From the NCBI GenBank assembly GCA_020216845.1, contig JAIWNK010000156.1:1-17058 (forward strand): 17,058 nucleotides of DNA, read 5' to 3'. Source of the DNA: Anaerolinea sp. Its GTDB lineage: Bacteria; Chloroflexota; Anaerolineae; Anaerolineales; Anaerolineaceae. Within the stretch, counting starts at the first letter, position 1; every line of letters starts with the position of its first letter. The notes under the pieces were generated by a model, which was not told where the DNA came from, did not search any database, and worked only from the letters and a program-made list of their open reading frames with translations. This document shows positions 15,956 through 17,058 of this stretch, piece by piece. Made by a program: the position numbers and the translations under genes.

Positions 15956-16914
15956 GGCTTCAACTCCACCTTTAAACGCATCCGCCCTTGTGCATCAAAA
16001 GCCCACACACAATGATTCAGCGCATCCGCGGCATACACCCATCCATCGCGGCCAAGCGCCAGGCCCATCACCTGCCAATCGGACACCTCAGGGCGAAAAG
16101 TGTTGACAAACTTCCCCTCGGCATCAAAAACTTGCACGCGGCGATTGCCCTGATCGCCAACATACAGCCACCCCGATTCGTCATCCACGGCCAGGTTTTG
16201 TGGAAAGCCAAACTGTCCGGGGCGGTCGCCAAATTCGCCAATGCGCTGCCGAAAGGTTAGCTGCGGCTGACCGGCGGCGTCATAGCGGAGCTCATACTGC
16301 AACACCGCACCATACGTAAAATCGGTCAGATACAACAAGCCGCGTTGATCATCGAAGGCAACATCGCCAGGGTTCATCTCCAGCCCTTCTCCGGCTGTTT
16401 CGGCGATTGGGTATTCAAGCAGCTTTTCGCCCATCGGGTCAAAGATGCGCAACGTCGCCGCACGATAATCTGCTGTATACACGCGCCCGGCATCATCCAC
16501 ATCCAGGCCATAGGGCAAATAGGCATGTGCCTCGGTCTCGGCTGTGTACGATGTGCCGCCAAATTCCTGCAAGAAACTGCCATTGCGATCAAACGACAGA
16601 ATGCCATCGTGCCGGATGCCCTCATTGTCACGCACCACATTGCCCAGGTAAAGCTGCCCTTGCGGGCCAAGGGCCAGGTCCCAGGCATAATAAATTTGCC
16701 CGGCCGCTGGGCCAAACGACCCAATCGTATCGAGCAATTTGCCCTCCGGCAAAAGATGCACAATGCGATAATTGCCAAAATCGGTCACATACAGCGACCC
16801 ATCCTCAAGCACCGCCACCCCATTGGGCCGCGAAAGCGGCTTGAACTGCGGTGTGCAGGCACTCAGCAACAAAAATACAACCAGCACGGGGAGAAAAAAA
16901 CGGCGGCGAATCAT
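15952..16914 (-). CDS. NHL-repeat beta-propeller lipoprotein
   Basis: A 320-residue predicted lipoprotein with signal [20 protein letters not shown] and lipidated Cys20. The rest looks like a six-bladed NHL propeller: blades start near residues 29 (R-P-N-G-V-A-V), 77 (A-W-D-L-A-L-G), 134 (P-Y-G-L-D-V-D), 182 (P-G-D-V-A-F-D), 238 (P-Q-N-L-A-V-D) and 282 (V-M-G-L-A-L-G), each followed by a L/V-Y-V/A-x-D strand and often an N-x-R/C-V strand. NHL domains bind ligands or proteins; no catalytic residues are evident. It is the first gene of the kinase-cyclase operon and overlaps the kinase by 4 nt, so a role as extracytoplasmic partner of the sensor is a reasonable guess. The start is uncertain: 16914 fits the signal peptide and a promoter ending 6 nt upstream, while GTG at 16953 has an AGGAGG 9 nt before it and would add 13 residues; a GTG at 16980 would add 22. 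Confidence 0.85.
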   Translation of the reverse strand: MIRRRFFLPVLVVFLLLSACTPQFKPLSRPNGVAVLEDGSLYVTDFGNYRIVHLLPEGKLLDTIGSFGPAAGQIYYAWDLALGPQGQLYLGNVVRDNEGIRHDGILSFDRNGSFLQEFGGTSYTAETEAHAYLPYGLDVDDAGRVYTADYRAATLRIFDPMGEKLLEYPIAETAGEGLEMNPGDVAFDDQRGLLYLTDFTYGAVLQYELRYDAAGQPQLTFRQRIGEFGDRPGQFGFPQNLAVDDESGWLYVGDQGNRRVQVFDAEGKFVNTFRPEVSDWQVMGLALGRDGWVYAADALNHCVWAFDAQGRMRLKVELKP

Positions 16915-16920
16915 GGTATC

Positions 16921-16949
16921 AATATACCGCAGCGGGTCAAAGCCGTCAA
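16921..16949 (-). promoter_or_regulatory. Sigma-70-type promoter of the NHL-kinase-cyclase operon
   Basis: On the minus strand TTGACG (16949-16944) and TATATT (16926-16921) are separated by 17 nt, nearly the full housekeeping consensus. Only 6 nt lie between the -10 box and the ATG at 16914, so the transcript would start at or next to that ATG and have no leader. If the longer GTG start at 16953 is real, this match would lie inside the coding sequence and be accidental. Confidence 0.5.
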
Positions 16950-16961
16950 GCACAAACTCCG

Positions 16962-17011
16962 CCCTCCTCACGGTTTTCACAAACTCGGGATTGGAACAGA
17001 AGTGAGGAGGG
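16962..17011. repeat. Perfect 10-bp inverted repeat with a Shine-Dalgarno sequence in each arm
   Basis: CCCTCCTCAC at 16962-16971 is exactly inverted as GTGAGGAGGG at 17002-17011, with 30 nt between. The right arm contains AGGAGG, 9 nt before the plus-strand ATG at 17020. The left arm, read on the minus strand, also contains AGGAGG, 9 nt before the GTG at 16953. In a transcript crossing both arms the stem would hide the ribosome binding site; as DNA it could be a regulator site. Confidence 0.6.
17005..17010 (+). promoter_or_regulatory. Ribosome binding site of the right-edge gene
   Basis: AGGAGG stands 9 nt before the ATG at 17020, in the right arm of the inverted repeat. I found no convincing plus-strand promoter between 16915 and 17004. 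Confidence 0.65.
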
Positions 17012-17019
17012 ATAAGGCC

Positions 17020-17058
17020 ATGGCCGGGAAAGCATCAAACAAGCGGCGAGCCCTGGCG
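17020..17058 (+). CDS. 5' fragment of a gene leaving the window
   Basis: Thirteen open codons, M-A-G-K-A-S-N-K-R-R-A-L-A, follow a strong Shine-Dalgarno sequence and run off the right edge. The start is basic and polar with no signal peptide, so a cytoplasmic protein is likely. Too little is present for a family call. The gene is divergent from the signalling operon and may share regulation with it. Confidence 0.55.
   Translation, partial: MAGKASNKRRALA

Overview
The window holds seven protein-coding genes on both strands, two of them cut by the window edges, and no RNA genes, CRISPR array or insertion sequence that I could see. Base composition is moderately GC-rich. The content suggests a Gram-negative-like or monoderm environmental bacterium, most probably of the Chloroflexota (Anaerolineae-like). 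This rests on family resemblance only: a giant exported protein of DUF11/isopeptide-type repeats, lipoproteins with Pro/Thr-rich stalks, a lipoprotein with a duplicated W-x-x-x-C-L / GYRV / Y-E-x-H-T-N module, and a hybrid kinase next to a class III cyclase. There is no rRNA or marker gene to prove the taxonomy.

Region 1 (1-8027, minus strand) is a single uninterrupted reading frame entering from the left edge, at least 2,675 codons. It has a clear signal peptide and then at least 15 tandem Ig-like modules, each opening with a conserved Lys. From about residue 970 on, two module classes alternate in five super-repeats of about 290-360 residues. Its C-terminus, where any anchoring signal would lie, is outside the window. 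The many plus-strand open frames across this region are antisense shadows.

Region 2 (8028-8191) is the only sizeable intergenic space. It is AT-rich and divergent: an extended -10 box with an overlapping 7-bp inverted repeat drives the giant gene leftward, and a perfect -10 box drives a rightward operon.

Region 3 (8192-12005, plus strand) is a three-gene operon with gaps of 15 and 16 nt: a membrane protein with Asp-box (BNR-like) repeats, a TolB/PD40-type beta-propeller lipoprotein, and a lipoprotein built from two different internal duplications. All three are predicted to be displayed at or outside the cytoplasmic membrane; none has a function I can name.

Region 4 (16914-11981, minus strand) is a tightly coupled signalling operon: an NHL-repeat beta-propeller lipoprotein, a hybrid histidine kinase (sensor-HAMP-HisKA-HATPase-REC-REC-HPt) starting inside the lipoprotein stop codon (ATGA overlap), and, 12 nt on, a REC domain fused to a class III adenylate cyclase. 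The simplest reading is a membrane phosphorelay that ends in control of cAMP synthesis, with the lipoprotein as a possible extracytoplasmic sensory partner. Its last 25 bp overlap the end of the region 3 operon tail to tail.

Region 5 (16915-17058) is a second divergent space. It has a near-consensus promoter placed so that the NHL lipoprotein mRNA would begin at its ATG, a perfect 10-bp inverted repeat with a Shine-Dalgarno sequence in each arm, and the first 13 codons of a plus-strand gene leaving the window.
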